DNA from: JAHJDS01 sp964569795
GTDB taxonomy: Bacteria; Desulfobacterota; Desulfarculia; Desulfarculales; JAHJDS01
Reading direction: 5' to 3'
NCBI GenBank assembly: GCA_964569795.1
Contig: CAZMVB010000008.1
Span: 1-64,000 of the forward strand
Length of the DNA: 64,000 nucleotides
Numbering within the stretch: the first letter of the stretch is position 1; every line of letters starts with the position of its first letter. Shown here piece after piece: positions 45,908-54,199 of this stretch. The notes beneath the pieces were generated by a model. It ran no database searches and had not been told where the DNA came from. It saw only the letters and a program-made list of their open reading frames with translations. Made by a program: the position numbers and the translations under genes.

Positions 45908-46411
45908 TTAAGGGATGATCCGATAAACGATAAAAAATGCGGCGCTGATGCCTGAAACCACGAGGGCGCAGGCTCCTGTCACGACTCTCAAGGCCTTGGA
46001 CTTCAATATTGTTTTGTCCCTTTCGCAGGAATTGTGGAGATCGATAATCAGCATTCCGATCAGCTCCTTATGGTCCACTGACCCGTATTCAGTCCAAGTC
46101 CTTATTTCAACGGGATAGGTGTAAACATTCCTCGGCCATAGTGCCAGGATTGAGAATACCAAACCCACCAGGGCAGCCCCGAAGGCGACTACCAGCGAGC
46201 CCATTTCCCAAAATCCGCTTGGTGTACGTTTCAGGGAAGAGACTATGGATAGCATGGCTGCGAGAACAACCCCCTGGCCTGCCAGTCCAAACGACGCCTT
46301 TGCGTCCAGCTTGTCGCAGGTCTCCATTAAGGCGCCTAGCTGCTTGACCAGCAGGTCATAGATGAGCTTGGCGTTCTCGAGAGAGCCTATTCGGGATCCT
46401 TGTTGTTCCAT
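45908..46411 (-). CDS. three-helix membrane protein resembling PycTM/SLATT-type effectors
   Basis: A 167-residue membrane protein. The N-terminal amphipathic helix (LIYDLLVKQLGALMETCDKLDAKAS) leads into membrane segments near residues 43-60, 72-95 (ending ILALWPRN) and 143-165. The soluble loop between the second and third carries Asp/Glu and Lys. The scheme of a K-x-x-D-x-KA helix, two membrane helices ending AL-x-PR, and a later single helix is that of the small membrane effectors found with nucleotide-signalling defence systems (PycTM/SLATT). No cyclase or NTP-sensor gene lies beside it, so the link is only by shape. Confidence 0.5.
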   Translation of the reverse strand: MEQQGSRIGSLENAKLIYDLLVKQLGALMETCDKLDAKASFGLAGQGVVLAAMLSIVSSLKRTPSGFWEMGSLVVAFGAALVGLVFSILALWPRNVYTYPVEIRTWTEYGSVDHKELIGMLIIDLHNSCERDKTILKSKALRVVTGACALVVSGISAAFFIVYRIIP

Positions 46412-46636
46412 CTTCCCTGGCCAGCCCGTGCATTTGATTTCAAAATGATGATAAAATGTACCCTCTGAGCTTGTCCAGGACTTTTTGGGGGCCGCTGGTG
46501 CCTTTTTTGGGTGCTGGATTCGGCTTCAGGCAGCCAAGAATGGTCGTCGAACGGGTCACCATGAATGTCAGTTCAAGGGAAAAATTATATAGTTAGGTTG
46601 ATCGACCTGAGAAATGATTACTCGGCCCTTGTCCCG
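46412..46636. other. 225-bp intergenic region right of the accessory island
   Basis: No gene is supported. On the minus strand TGGACA (46477-46472) and TTTATC (46455-46450) with a 16-base spacer could form a weak promoter for the island genes. The rest is featureless AT-richer sequence. Confidence 0.35.
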
Positions 46637-47899
46637 TCACTGTTTATCATCCATGAAGCCGGGCTGAATAAAGTAGCGCCGCAGCCAGTCCAGGGCCGTG
46701 GACGCGCTCAGGGTCTTGATCTGGGCGCGTCGGCCGATGAACCGGTGCCGCCTGACCCGGGTCCGGCGGCCGTCACTCAGGGCGATGAAGACCGTGCCCA
46801 CCGGTTTTTCCTTTGTGCCGCCGTCCGGCCCGGCGATCCCGGTCACGGCCAGGCCCAGATCGACCGCTGACCGCTCTCTGACCCCGGCGGCCATCTCGAC
46901 CGCCGTCTCGGCGCTGACCGCGCCGTGGTTTTCGAGGGTCTCCTCGGACACGCCCAGCAAATCGACCTTGGCCTGGTTCGAGTAGGTCACCAGGACCCGG
47001 TCCAGGTAATTGGAACTGCCCGGCACGCCGGTCAGCAGGTGGCCGATCAGCCCGCCGGTACAGGACTCGGCCACGGCCACGGTCAATCGCCTGTCGGTCA
47101 GCAACTGGCCGACCACTGACTCCAGCCGGTCCCGCTCCTGGCCGTAAACGACGTCGCCCAACACCCGGCGCACGTCGCCCTCGGCCCGGGCGAGCATGGC
47201 CTCGGCCTCGTTTTCCGTAAGGGCCTGGGCGGTCAGCATCAAGTGGACCTCGGGAAAGTTGGGGTAGTACCCCACGCTGACGGTCGGCCAGTCGGGCACC
47301 ACCGCGGACAGGCGCTCCTGAATGGCCACCTCGTCCAGGCCGAAGGTTTTCAGCAACCTCTGACGGATGACCGAGCCGTTGGCCAGGCGGGCGGACAGGG
47401 CCGGGATGACCTGGGCGTCCATCAGGTCCCGGGTCTGCTCGGGCACCCCGGGCAACAGGAACACGGGCACCCGACCGACCGTCATCGAAAAGCCGCAGGT
47501 GTAGCCGGCCGGATCGATGATCTCGGCCCCCTGGGGCATCACCGCCAGTTTTTCGTAAAGCTCCGGACTCTCGCCCCGGCCCCGCATTTCCAGGAAGCCC
47601 TTGATCTTGTCCCAGATGGCCTCGTTTTTGACCAGGGGGACGCCGCCCACCTCGGCCGCCGCGGCGCAGGTCACGTCGTCATCGGTCGGCCCCAGCCCGC
47701 CGGTGACCACCACCAGGTCGGACCGGTTCACCGCCCGGGTCAGGGCGTCCTGGATCCGGGACAGATCGTCGGCCACGGTGGTGATGGCCCGCACCCTCAC
47801 CCCCAGGGCGAACAGACGACCGGCCACGAACTCGGCGTTGCGGTCCCGCACCCGCCCGGAGATCAGTTCATCGCCGATGGTTATTATTTCGCCAATCAC
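46637..47899 (-). CDS. cinA: CinA-family protein (NMN deamidase / competence-damage protein)
   Basis: A 420-residue protein of two parts. The N-terminal MoCF-like domain has GEIITIGDELISGRV, GLGPTDDD and LPGVP. The C-terminal nicotinamide-nucleotide amidohydrolase domain has ESCTGGLIGHLLTGVPGSSNY and TGIAGPDGGTKEKPVGTVF. It acts in pyridine nucleotide salvage or repair. GTG 47899 gives the family start; an upstream in-frame GTG at 47920 comes from a 21-bp duplication. A promoter (TTGCCA 48016-48011, TTTAAT 47994-47989) precedes it. Confidence 0.92.
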   Translation of the reverse strand: MIGEIITIGDELISGRVRDRNAEFVAGRLFALGVRVRAITTVADDLSRIQDALTRAVNRSDLVVVTGGLGPTDDDVTCAAAAEVGGVPLVKNEAIWDKIKGFLEMRGRGESPELYEKLAVMPQGAEIIDPAGYTCGFSMTVGRVPVFLLPGVPEQTRDLMDAQVIPALSARLANGSVIRQRLLKTFGLDEVAIQERLSAVVPDWPTVSVGYYPNFPEVHLMLTAQALTENEAEAMLARAEGDVRRVLGDVVYGQERDRLESVVGQLLTDRRLTVAVAESCTGGLIGHLLTGVPGSSNYLDRVLVTYSNQAKVDLLGVSEETLENHGAVSAETAVEMAAGVRERSAVDLGLAVTGIAGPDGGTKEKPVGTVFIALSDGRRTRVRRHRFIGRRAQIKTLSASTALDWLRRYFIQPGFMDDKQ

Positions 47900-47988
47900 C
47901 GCTCGAATCCCATCCAGCACCGCTCGAATCCCATGAAGAAGACCGCCTGAACCCCAGGGCCGGTTTGTAGTCCTGTTTCATTTAATAA

Positions 47989-48016
47989 ATTAAAATGCAG
48001 TCTGAACAATTGGCAA
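47989..48016 (-). promoter_or_regulatory. sigma-70-like promoter of cinA
   Basis: Reading on the minus strand: TTGCCA (48016-48011), a 16-base spacer and TTTAAT (47994-47989). Confidence 0.45.
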
Positions 48017-48049
48017 ACAGAAGTCAATTGCGGCCCGGGGTTTTAACCA

Positions 48050-49033
48050 TCAAAACCTGAATAACGACGCCCCCCAGGTGAAACCGGCCCCAAAGGTGTT
48101 GACCAGGATCAGGTCGCCGCGCTTGATCCGGCCGTCGCGGACGGCCTCGTCCAGGGAGGTGGGGATGGTCCCGGCCGAGGTGTTGCCGTAGCGGTCCACG
48201 GTGACGATCACCTTCTCGATCGGAATTCCCAGACGCCGGGCGACCTCCTCCATGATCCGGATGTTGGCCTGATGGGGGATGAACCAGTCGACCTTGTCGG
48301 CGGTCAGGCCGTTGTGCTCCAGGGCCTCCCGGGCCACGGTCTCCAGGCTGCGCACGGCGTGCTTGAAGACCTCGTTGCCCTGCATCTTGACGTACTGCAT
48401 CCGGGCCTCGATCATCTCGGCCGAGGGCGGATGGGCCGAGCCGCCGGGCAGATACAGCAGTTCCCACAGTTCGCCGTCGGTGTGGAGATGGGTGGACAGG
48501 ATCTCGCCGTCACCGTTTCCATTGCTGGGCCCGACGACCACCGCCCCGGCCCCGTCGCCGAACACGACGCAGGTGGTCCGGTCCTGGTAGTCGATCCGGT
48601 TGGACAGGACCTCGCCGCCGATCACCAGGGCGTACTGATGGGAGCCGTCCTGGACGAACTTCTGGGCGATCTGGAGGCTGTACACCCAGCCCGGGCACCC
48701 GGCGCTGACGTCAAAGGCCACCGCCCGCGGGGCCCCCAGTTTTTTCTGGAGGATGCAGGCCGAGGCCGGGGAGATCATGTCCCCGGTCGAGGTGCCGACT
48801 ACGATCAGGTCCACCGCCTCGGCCGGCAGGCCGGCCATGTTCAGGGCGGCCCGGGCCGCGGGCAGGGCCAGGTCGGAAAAGGCCACACCGTTCTCGATGA
48901 ACCGCCTTTCCCGGATCCCGGTCCGGGTGGTGATCCACTCATCCGAGGTGTCCACAATCGTCTCAAAAAACTTGTTCGGCACCACCCGGGGCGGGAAATA
49001 GGAACCAGTGCCCTTGATACACGTCTTCAACAC
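48050..49033 (-). CDS. fabH: 3-oxoacyl-ACP synthase III
   Basis: A 327-residue ketosynthase that starts fatty acid synthesis by condensing an acyl-CoA with malonyl-ACP. The active-site Cys is C113 in FDVSAGCPGW, the His lies in WFIPHQANIRI, and the Asn is in GNTSAGTIP. The N-terminal GTGSYFPPRVVPN and DEWITTRTGIRERR are classical FabH. The residues after Cys (Pro-Gly-Trp rather than Ser-Gly-Phe) are a variant seen in some FabH-like enzymes and may affect primer choice. It is a single gene on the minus strand. Confidence 0.93.
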   Translation of the reverse strand: MLKTCIKGTGSYFPPRVVPNKFFETIVDTSDEWITTRTGIRERRFIENGVAFSDLALPAARAALNMAGLPAEAVDLIVVGTSTGDMISPASACILQKKLGAPRAVAFDVSAGCPGWVYSLQIAQKFVQDGSHQYALVIGGEVLSNRIDYQDRTTCVVFGDGAGAVVVGPSNGNGDGEILSTHLHTDGELWELLYLPGGSAHPPSAEMIEARMQYVKMQGNEVFKHAVRSLETVAREALEHNGLTADKVDWFIPHQANIRIMEEVARRLGIPIEKVIVTVDRYGNTSAGTIPTSLDEAVRDGRIKRGDLILVNTFGAGFTWGASLFRF

Positions 49034-49205
49034 CCAGAACTCCTCCGCCGGAAAATCCCCCTCCCAAGACCTACCCAGACAATCGGTATTTCATACCTGA
49101 AAAACCGTCCGTTGCCAAGCCCGATTTCACAAAGACGGGAACGGCCCTCGAGAATGGGCCGGCCCGCAGATCATTGACCAGTTTTTGTCAGCGTCAAGGC
49201 AAAAA

Positions 49206-49232
49206 TATCGGGGCCCCGAAATCGGGGCCCCG
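49206..49232 (-). terminator. rho-independent terminator of the Spy/ZraP-like gene
   Basis: On the minus strand two copies of CGGGGCCCCG separated by ATTT form a strong hairpin that runs into GATATTTTT. Confidence 0.6.
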
Positions 49233-49275
49233 GGGGGAGGAGAGAAGCCGCATCGGCTTCATGGGAGGTCTTGAA

Positions 49276-49713
49276 TTACCAGCAACCGCCGCCGCCCGGA
49301 CCATATCCCCAGCCCGGACCACGACGCCAACCCGGACCATATCCCCAGCCCGGACCACGACGCCAGCCCGGACCACCGCGCCAGGCGTACCGGCGGGCAT
49401 CTGGATTCTTGAGGTTGTACTCGGTGACCCGTTTGAACAAATTGGACCGCAGGGTGTTGATCTCCTGGGTCAGGGCCTTGACCTTGGCCGCATCGGGCTT
49501 GGCCCTGGCCATCTCGTCGTACAGGGCCCGCTGCTTGTTCCACAGGTTGGCCCGCAGGTTATAGGTCGCCTGGTCACCGGGCCCCCACATCATCGCGCCC
49601 GGACCACCGCACCAGCCCCCGTAAGGGCCGCCGGCCCACTGGGCCATGGCCGTACCGGCCGCCAGGGTCACGATTGCCAGGGCCAAGGCCACCGTGATCA
49701 GTTTCTTGGTCAT
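49276..49713 (-). CDS. Spy/CpxP/ZraP-like periplasmic protein with Gly/Trp/Arg repeat tail
   Basis: A 145-residue protein. A signal peptide (MTKKLITVALALAIVTLAAGTAMA) is followed by a Gly/Trp-rich segment. A helical core (NLRANLWNKQRALYDEMARAKPDAAKVKALTQEI in outline) matches the LTxxQ-like helices of Spy, CpxP and ZraP. The C-terminus has two copies of RRGPGWGYGPGW and a last GGGGCW. Such proteins act as periplasmic chaperones or metal sensors. ATG 49713 gives the signal peptide directly. The repeat tail is encoded by a 36-bp tandem duplication. Confidence 0.75.
   Translation of the reverse strand: MTKKLITVALALAIVTLAAGTAMAQWAGGPYGGWCGGPGAMMWGPGDQATYNLRANLWNKQRALYDEMARAKPDAAKVKALTQEINTLRSNLFKRVTEYNLKNPDARRYAWRGGPGWRRGPGWGYGPGWRRGPGWGYGPGGGGCW
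49299..49370. repeat. 36-bp tandem repeat, two copies
   Basis: Copies at 49299-49334 and 49335-49370 differ at one position and encode the 12-residue repeat in the tail of the Spy/ZraP-like protein. A partial third copy follows. Confidence 0.85.
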
Positions 49714-50162
49714 CCGTGTTCCCCTCAAGGTGTGAAATATGGTCTTGACCCCGCTGTGAGGTCGTGTTGTGGCCCTACGTCATGGCACGTTGCGTGCCAG
49801 TTGTTTTCCCGCGGGAGTTTTATGTCTAATAATATGTTGGTTTTATTGCTAATATTATCTTGCGGCCTCAAGTAGGTTCCCGTGAAGGGGACGACTTTGA
49901 CTGCATAAAATTTACCCGACCCACCCCAAATCCTAGCGCCTGACTATGAAAAAAGGTGACACCCGGGTCCAGGCTTGCCCGGGCGGGGCCGGCGTGTTAA
50001 GGTCATCCGGACGGGGCTGCCATCCCGATCGCGACCCGGGCGTCTCGGTTCCAGGCGGGTAAAACGGGGCCATAAGGGGGGACGCCTGACCGGTCCGCCG
50101 ACCGGGGCCGCGACGGGGGAACATTCAGAAATCAAGCGGCGGCTAGGCAAGCGGGAAGATCA
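49714..50162. other. 449-bp intergenic region between divergent genes
   Basis: It contains a perfect dyad TGGCACG-TTG-CGTGCCA at 49783-49799 and an AT-rich block with a 17-codon frame (49822-49875). GC-rich sequence leads into aroD. Neither gene's promoter is obvious. The dyad is placed well for a regulator of the Spy/ZraP-like gene. Confidence 0.5.
49822..49875 (+). CDS. 17-residue leader-like or remnant peptide
   Basis: GGGAG lies 4 bases before the ATG. The frame encodes MSNNMLVLLLILSCGLK and stops at TAG, resembling a lipoprotein signal cut short just after its Cys. It could be an entericidin-like micro-lipoprotein, a decayed gene start, or chance in an AT-rich patch. Confidence 0.25.
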   Translation: MSNNMLVLLLILSCGLK

Positions 50163-50843
50163 GTGGGCGGTGAGGAACGGCCGAAAATCTGCGCCAGCGT
50201 CGTCGAGGCCACCCCGGTCGAGGCGGCCCGGACCATGACCCAGGCGGCCGGGTGGGCCGACCTGTTCGAGTGGCGTCTGGATCACCTGGCCCAGGGGGAC
50301 CTGCCACCCCGGATCGACCGGCTCCCCGGTCCCCTGATCCTGACCTGCCGGCCGGAATGGGACGGCGGCCGGTTCAAGGGAGAGGAAAAAGAGCGGGCGG
50401 TCTTCATCAGCCGCTTTTTCGACTTGGCCCCTGATTACATTGACATCGAGCTCAAGGCCGGCCCGGCGGTCTGGGAGGTGATCAGGGATCGACCCGAGAA
50501 CACGGGCCTGGTGGTCTCCCTTCATCTGTGGGAATCCACGCCGCCCGAGGCCTTCCTGTCCGCCTGGTTTCAGCGGCTGTCCCGGACCGAGGCCGACGTC
50601 ATGAAGCTGGTCACCCGAGCCAAAAACGCCGAGGACAACCTGCGGGTCCTGTCGCTGATCACTCAGGCCGGCGACCGGGACCTGATCGCCTTTTGCGCCG
50701 GGCCCCTGGGCCGGTGGAGCCGGGTCGCGGCCCCGCTGGTGGGCAGCCCCTGGACCTATGCCCCGGCCCGGGAGGACGCCCTCACGGCCCCGGGTCAGAT
50801 CGCCGGGCCGGCGCTCAGGCGGATACTCGACCAACTGACGTGA
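50163..50843 (+). CDS. aroD: 3-dehydroquinate dehydratase, type I
   Basis: A 226-residue Schiff-base enzyme of the shikimate pathway. ADLFEWRLDHL holds the conserved Glu and Arg. The catalytic His is in VVSLHLWES and the Schiff-base Lys in VMKLVTRA. The end SPWTYAPA resembles the usual GxxxTyA loop. GTG 50163 is the likely start, with GGGAAG upstream. It overlaps aroE by 4 bases. The three genes aroD-aroE-aroC carry 3-dehydroquinate to chorismate, apart from the two steps of AroK and AroA. Confidence 0.88.
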   Translation: MGGEERPKICASVVEATPVEAARTMTQAAGWADLFEWRLDHLAQGDLPPRIDRLPGPLILTCRPEWDGGRFKGEEKERAVFISRFFDLAPDYIDIELKAGPAVWEVIRDRPENTGLVVSLHLWESTPPEAFLSAWFQRLSRTEADVMKLVTRAKNAEDNLRVLSLITQAGDRDLIAFCAGPLGRWSRVAAPLVGSPWTYAPAREDALTAPGQIAGPALRRILDQLT

Positions 50844-51661
50844 TCGACGCCGGTACCCAAGTGTACGCCGTGATCGGCCGGCCCCTGGACCACACCCTCA
50901 GCCCGGCGGTCCACAACGCCGCCTTTCAGGCAACCGGCCTCAACGCGGTGTATCTGGCCCTGCCCACCGATGATCCGGCCGGGGCCCTGGCCGGGGCACG
51001 GGCCCTGGGCCTGAAGGGCCTGTCCATCACCATCCCCCACAAGGAGGCGGCCCTGGCCGGGGTGGATGAGGTCGAGGCCGAGGCCCGAACCCTGGGGGCG
51101 ATCAACACCGTCGTCATTCGCGACGGTTTTCTGAAGGGGAGCAACACCGACGCCCCGGCCATCGTCGCCTGCCTGGAAAAGGCCGGCCCGGTGTCCGGAC
51201 GGCGGGCCCTGATCCTGGGGACCGGCGGCGCGGCCCGGGCGGCGGCCTTTGGTCTGTCCCAGGCCGGGGCCGAGGTGATCGTCGCCGGACGGCGGGCCGA
51301 CCGGGTGGCCGGGCTGGCCCGGGACCTGGGGGTCCGAGGAATATCCTGGGCCGAGATCGGCACGGAAAATCCCGAACTGGTGATCAACGCCACGCCGGTC
51401 GGGATGTGGCCTCAGGCCGACGAAACGCCGCTGGACGTGTCCGGGCTGGACCCCGGGACCGTGGTCCTGGACATGGTTTACAACCCGCTGCAAACCCGGT
51501 TGTTGACCCTGGCCCAGGATCGGGGCCTGACCACCGTCTCGGGCCTGGAGGTCTTCCTGGATCAGGCGGCCCGGCAGTTCGAGCTGTGGACCGGTACCTC
51601 GGCCCCGGTGCAGGTGATGCGGGAGGCGGCCCTGACTGCTCTTCGCGGAGGATTAAGATAA
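50840..51661 (+). CDS. aroE: shikimate dehydrogenase
   Basis: A 273-residue NADP-dependent enzyme. Substrate residues lie in GRPLDHTLSPAVHN and LSITIPHKEAAL (Lys), with GSNTDAPAI following. The NADP motif is LGTGGAARAAAFG and AGRRADR. The C-terminal DMVYNPLQTRLL and GLEVFLDQAARQFELWTG are typical. The GTG start at 50840 overlaps the aroD stop, and the TAA stop overlaps the aroC ATG, so translation is coupled across the operon. Confidence 0.93.
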   Translation: MIDAGTQVYAVIGRPLDHTLSPAVHNAAFQATGLNAVYLALPTDDPAGALAGARALGLKGLSITIPHKEAALAGVDEVEAEARTLGAINTVVIRDGFLKGSNTDAPAIVACLEKAGPVSGRRALILGTGGAARAAAFGLSQAGAEVIVAGRRADRVAGLARDLGVRGISWAEIGTENPELVINATPVGMWPQADETPLDVSGLDPGTVVLDMVYNPLQTRLLTLAQDRGLTTVSGLEVFLDQAARQFELWTGTSAPVQVMREAALTALRGGLR

Positions 51662-52725
51662 TGGCGGGCAACACCTTTGGTCAGATTTGGCGCGTGACCA
51701 CGTTCGGCGAGTCCCACGGCCCGGCCATCGGGGCCGTGATCGACGGCTGCCCGGCCGGTCTGCCCCTGGACGAGGCGACCGTCCAGGCCGAACTGGACCG
51801 CCGTCGGCCCGGCCAGGGGGCCTTTGCCAGTCCCCGCCGCGAGCCGGACCAGGTCCGCCTCCTGTCCGGGGTCTTCGAGGGAAAGACCCTGGGCACGCCC
51901 ATCGGCCTGGTGATCGACAACCGCGACGTCCGGTCCGCGGACTACGACGATCTGCGCGACAAGTTCCGGCCCGGTCAGGCCGACGTGACCTATTACCAGA
52001 AATACGGGCTTCGGGATCATCGGGGCGGCGGCCGGGCCTCGGCCCGGGAGACCGCGGCCCGGGTGGCGGCCGGGGCCGTGGCCCAGGTCCTGCTCGATCA
52101 GGACCAGATCGAGGTTTTGGGCGGGACCAGGGCCATCGGCGGCGTGGTCGCCCCGGACACGGACTGGGCCGCGGTGGACGACAATGACCTGCTCTGCCTC
52201 GATCCCGACGCCGTCCCGGCCCTCATGGCCCGCCTGGCCGAGGTCAAGGCCGCCGGCGACTCGGTGGGCGGCCTGGTCGAGGTTCTGGTCCGCAACTGTC
52301 CGCCGGGCCTGGGCGAGCCGGTCTTTGACAAGCTCGAGGCCGACTTGGCCAAGGCCCTGATGTCCATCGGGGCGGTCAAGGGCGTCGAGATCGGGGCCGG
52401 TTTCAACGCGGCCGACCTGCTCGGCTCGGAGAACAACGATCTTTTGACCCCGACCGGATACACCTCGAACCAGGCCGGCGGCGTGCTGGGCGGCATCTCG
52501 ACCGGCCAGGACATCTTTCTCCGGGTGGCAATCAAGCCGATCCCGTCCATCGAACGGGAGCAGCGGACCATGGATCAGATGGGACGGCCGACGACCATCC
52601 GGATCACCGGCCGCCACGACGTCTGCGCCCTGCCCCGGATCGTACCCGTGGTCCAGGCCATGGTCCGCCTGGTCCTGGCCGATCATCTGCTCCGCAAGCG
52701 CCTGGCCCGTCATGATTCGGCTTGA
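51661..52725 (+). CDS. aroC: chorismate synthase
   Basis: A 354-residue flavin-dependent lyase that makes chorismate from EPSP. Signatures are GESHGPAIGAVIDGCPAGL, RRRPGQGAFASPRREPD, DHRGGGRASARETAARVAAGAVA, and later GRHDVCALPRIVPVVQAM. These cover the full family. Its product is the entry point of the futalosine pathway whose genes follow. It ends 47 bases before the TetR gene. Confidence 0.96.
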   Translation: MAGNTFGQIWRVTTFGESHGPAIGAVIDGCPAGLPLDEATVQAELDRRRPGQGAFASPRREPDQVRLLSGVFEGKTLGTPIGLVIDNRDVRSADYDDLRDKFRPGQADVTYYQKYGLRDHRGGGRASARETAARVAAGAVAQVLLDQDQIEVLGGTRAIGGVVAPDTDWAAVDDNDLLCLDPDAVPALMARLAEVKAAGDSVGGLVEVLVRNCPPGLGEPVFDKLEADLAKALMSIGAVKGVEIGAGFNAADLLGSENNDLLTPTGYTSNQAGGVLGGISTGQDIFLRVAIKPIPSIEREQRTMDQMGRPTTIRITGRHDVCALPRIVPVVQAMVRLVLADHLLRKRLARHDSA

Positions 52726-52732
52726 ACCGATC

Positions 52733-52743
52733 ACCGGACCGGT
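52733..52743 (+). promoter_or_regulatory. possible TetR autoregulatory dyad
   Basis: ACCGG-A-CCGGT is a perfect inverted repeat lying in the spacer between TTGAAC (52722-52727) and TACCCT (52745-52750), 30 bases before the tetR start. The short palindrome and position suggest, but do not prove, an operator. Confidence 0.35.
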
Positions 52744-52772
52744 TTACCCTTGAATATGGCCGGACGGAAGCC

Positions 52773-53420
52773 ATGAAGCCGGGCAAGACGTTCAACAATC
52801 TGGCCAAGTCCAAGCAGAACCGCATCATCACCGCGGCCGTGGGCGAGTTCAGCCGCCAGGGTTACGCCGGGGCCCGGGTCAGCGCCATCGCCGACAAGGT
52901 GGGCATCGCCAAGGGCTCCCTGTTCCAGTACTTCGGCGACAAGAAGCGGTTGTTTCTGTTTTTGTTCGACCGGACCGTGGACCGGGTCAAGGACCACCTC
53001 CGGGCCGTCCGCGATGCGACCCAGGATCAAAACGTCTTCGACCGGATCGAACGGATCCTCAAAAGCGGCGTCGAGTTCGTCGGCCGCCACCCCCACCTGT
53101 ACACCCTGTATCTGAAGCTGACCTTCGAGAGCGGCACACCCCTCAAACAGGAGATGATCCGGCAGGTGCGGGCCGACAGCCTGGAGTTTTTGCGGGAGAT
53201 CCTGCTGACCGGACAGGAGCGCGGCGAGCTGAGGGCCGACGTGGACCTGGATCAGGCCGCCTTCATCCTGGACGCGCTCTTCGAGCGTTTCCTGCAGGCC
53301 CTGTCCCAGGCCCACCTGGACGCCGGCACCGGGCTGTACCGGGCCGACGAGGCCGTGCTCGAGCCCAAGATCCGGGGCCTGATCGACGTGATGCGCTTCG
53401 GACTGGGACCTTCGCCATGA
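52773..53420 (+). CDS. TetR/AcrR family transcriptional regulator
   Basis: A 215-residue regulator. The N-terminal helix-turn-helix domain has IITAAVGEFSRQGYAGARVSAIADKVGIAKGSLFQYFGDKKRLF, the TetR_N signature shown here in outline across residues 17-60. The C-terminal ligand domain is all-helical and not recognisable. It is followed by mqnB with a 4-base overlap (ATGA), so it is probably co-transcribed with menaquinone genes. It is a candidate to bind the paired dyads upstream of mqnE. ATG 52773 has GGAAG before it. Confidence 0.88.
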   Translation: MKPGKTFNNLAKSKQNRIITAAVGEFSRQGYAGARVSAIADKVGIAKGSLFQYFGDKKRLFLFLFDRTVDRVKDHLRAVRDATQDQNVFDRIERILKSGVEFVGRHPHLYTLYLKLTFESGTPLKQEMIRQVRADSLEFLREILLTGQERGELRADVDLDQAAFILDALFERFLQALSQAHLDAGTGLYRADEAVLEPKIRGLIDVMRFGLGPSP

Positions 53421-54172
53421 GCCCGCCCGAACACGACCGCCTGATCCTGGTGGCCACCAGGGCCGAGGCCGCGTCACTCCTCGAGGCAATCACCGGGGGG
53501 CGGGAGTCCCTGGCCGGCCGGCGGCCCCTGGTCACGGGCGTAATCGGTGAGCGGGTGGTCCGCCTCCTGATCACCGGCCCCGGCCTGGTCAACACCGCCC
53601 AGGCCCTGACCGCCGCCGTCGAGCGCCGACTGCCGGGCCTGATCGTCCAGACCGGCTGCGGCGGCTGGTTCGACTCGTCCGGCCTCGGGCTCGGCGATCT
53701 GGCCCTGGCCTTCGAGGAGATCGACGCCCACCTCGGGTTGGAGTCCGCCACCCCCGGCGACCCGCCGGACCGATTGCCCTGGCCGGTCCTCCGCACCGCC
53801 CAGGGCGACCTTTTCCGCCTGTATCCCCTTGACGCCGAACTGGTCGGCGCCGCCCGGGACATGCTGCGGCCGGCCTTCGAGCCCGAGGGCGTCACCGTCG
53901 CCACCGGCCCCTTCCTGACCGTGGCCACCATCACCACCACCGACCGCACCGCCGCCCTCCACGAAAAGAGATGGCGGCCGGTCATGGAAAACATGGAGGG
54001 CGCGGCCGCGGCCCACGTGGCCGCCTGCTACGGCATCCCCTTCCTCGAGGTCCGCGGGGCCAGCAACCGGGTCGCCCGGCGGGACCCGGACCAGTGGGAC
54101 ATCCCCCTGGCCGCGGCCCGGGCCGCCGAGGCGGTGGTAAATTTAATAACCGGAGGACTGGGTGAAGCATAG
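53417..54172 (+). CDS. mqnB: futalosine hydrolase
   Basis: A 251-residue nucleoside-hydrolase/phosphorylase-fold enzyme that splits futalosine into hypoxanthine and dehypoxanthine futalosine. The N-terminal ILVATRAEAASLL, the GPGLVNTAQAL and IVQTGCGGWF segments, and the C-terminal ENMEGAAAAHVAACYGIPFLEVRGASN with the catalytic-type Glu and Asn match MqnB. Its presence means the pathway here goes through futalosine, consistent with a deaminase gene at 57.9-59.1 kb. It overlaps tetR and is followed by mqnD. Confidence 0.9.
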   Translation: MSPPEHDRLILVATRAEAASLLEAITGGRESLAGRRPLVTGVIGERVVRLLITGPGLVNTAQALTAAVERRLPGLIVQTGCGGWFDSSGLGLGDLALAFEEIDAHLGLESATPGDPPDRLPWPVLRTAQGDLFRLYPLDAELVGAARDMLRPAFEPEGVTVATGPFLTVATITTTDRTAALHEKRWRPVMENMEGAAAAHVAACYGIPFLEVRGASNRVARRDPDQWDIPLAAARAAEAVVNLITGGLGEA

Positions 54173-54199
54173 CCCGGTGGAAAATCGGGGCTGGTGGTC

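Noticed and set aside
45908..46411. Complete Pycsar or other cyclic-nucleotide defence operon
   Set aside because: No cyclase, nucleotide sensor or other signalling gene is found beside the membrane protein; only the shape of one protein fits.
49783..49799. Sigma-54 promoter at TGGCACG
   Set aside because: The required TTGCA/T at the -12 position is absent (GTGCC instead). The sequence is better described as a dyad.
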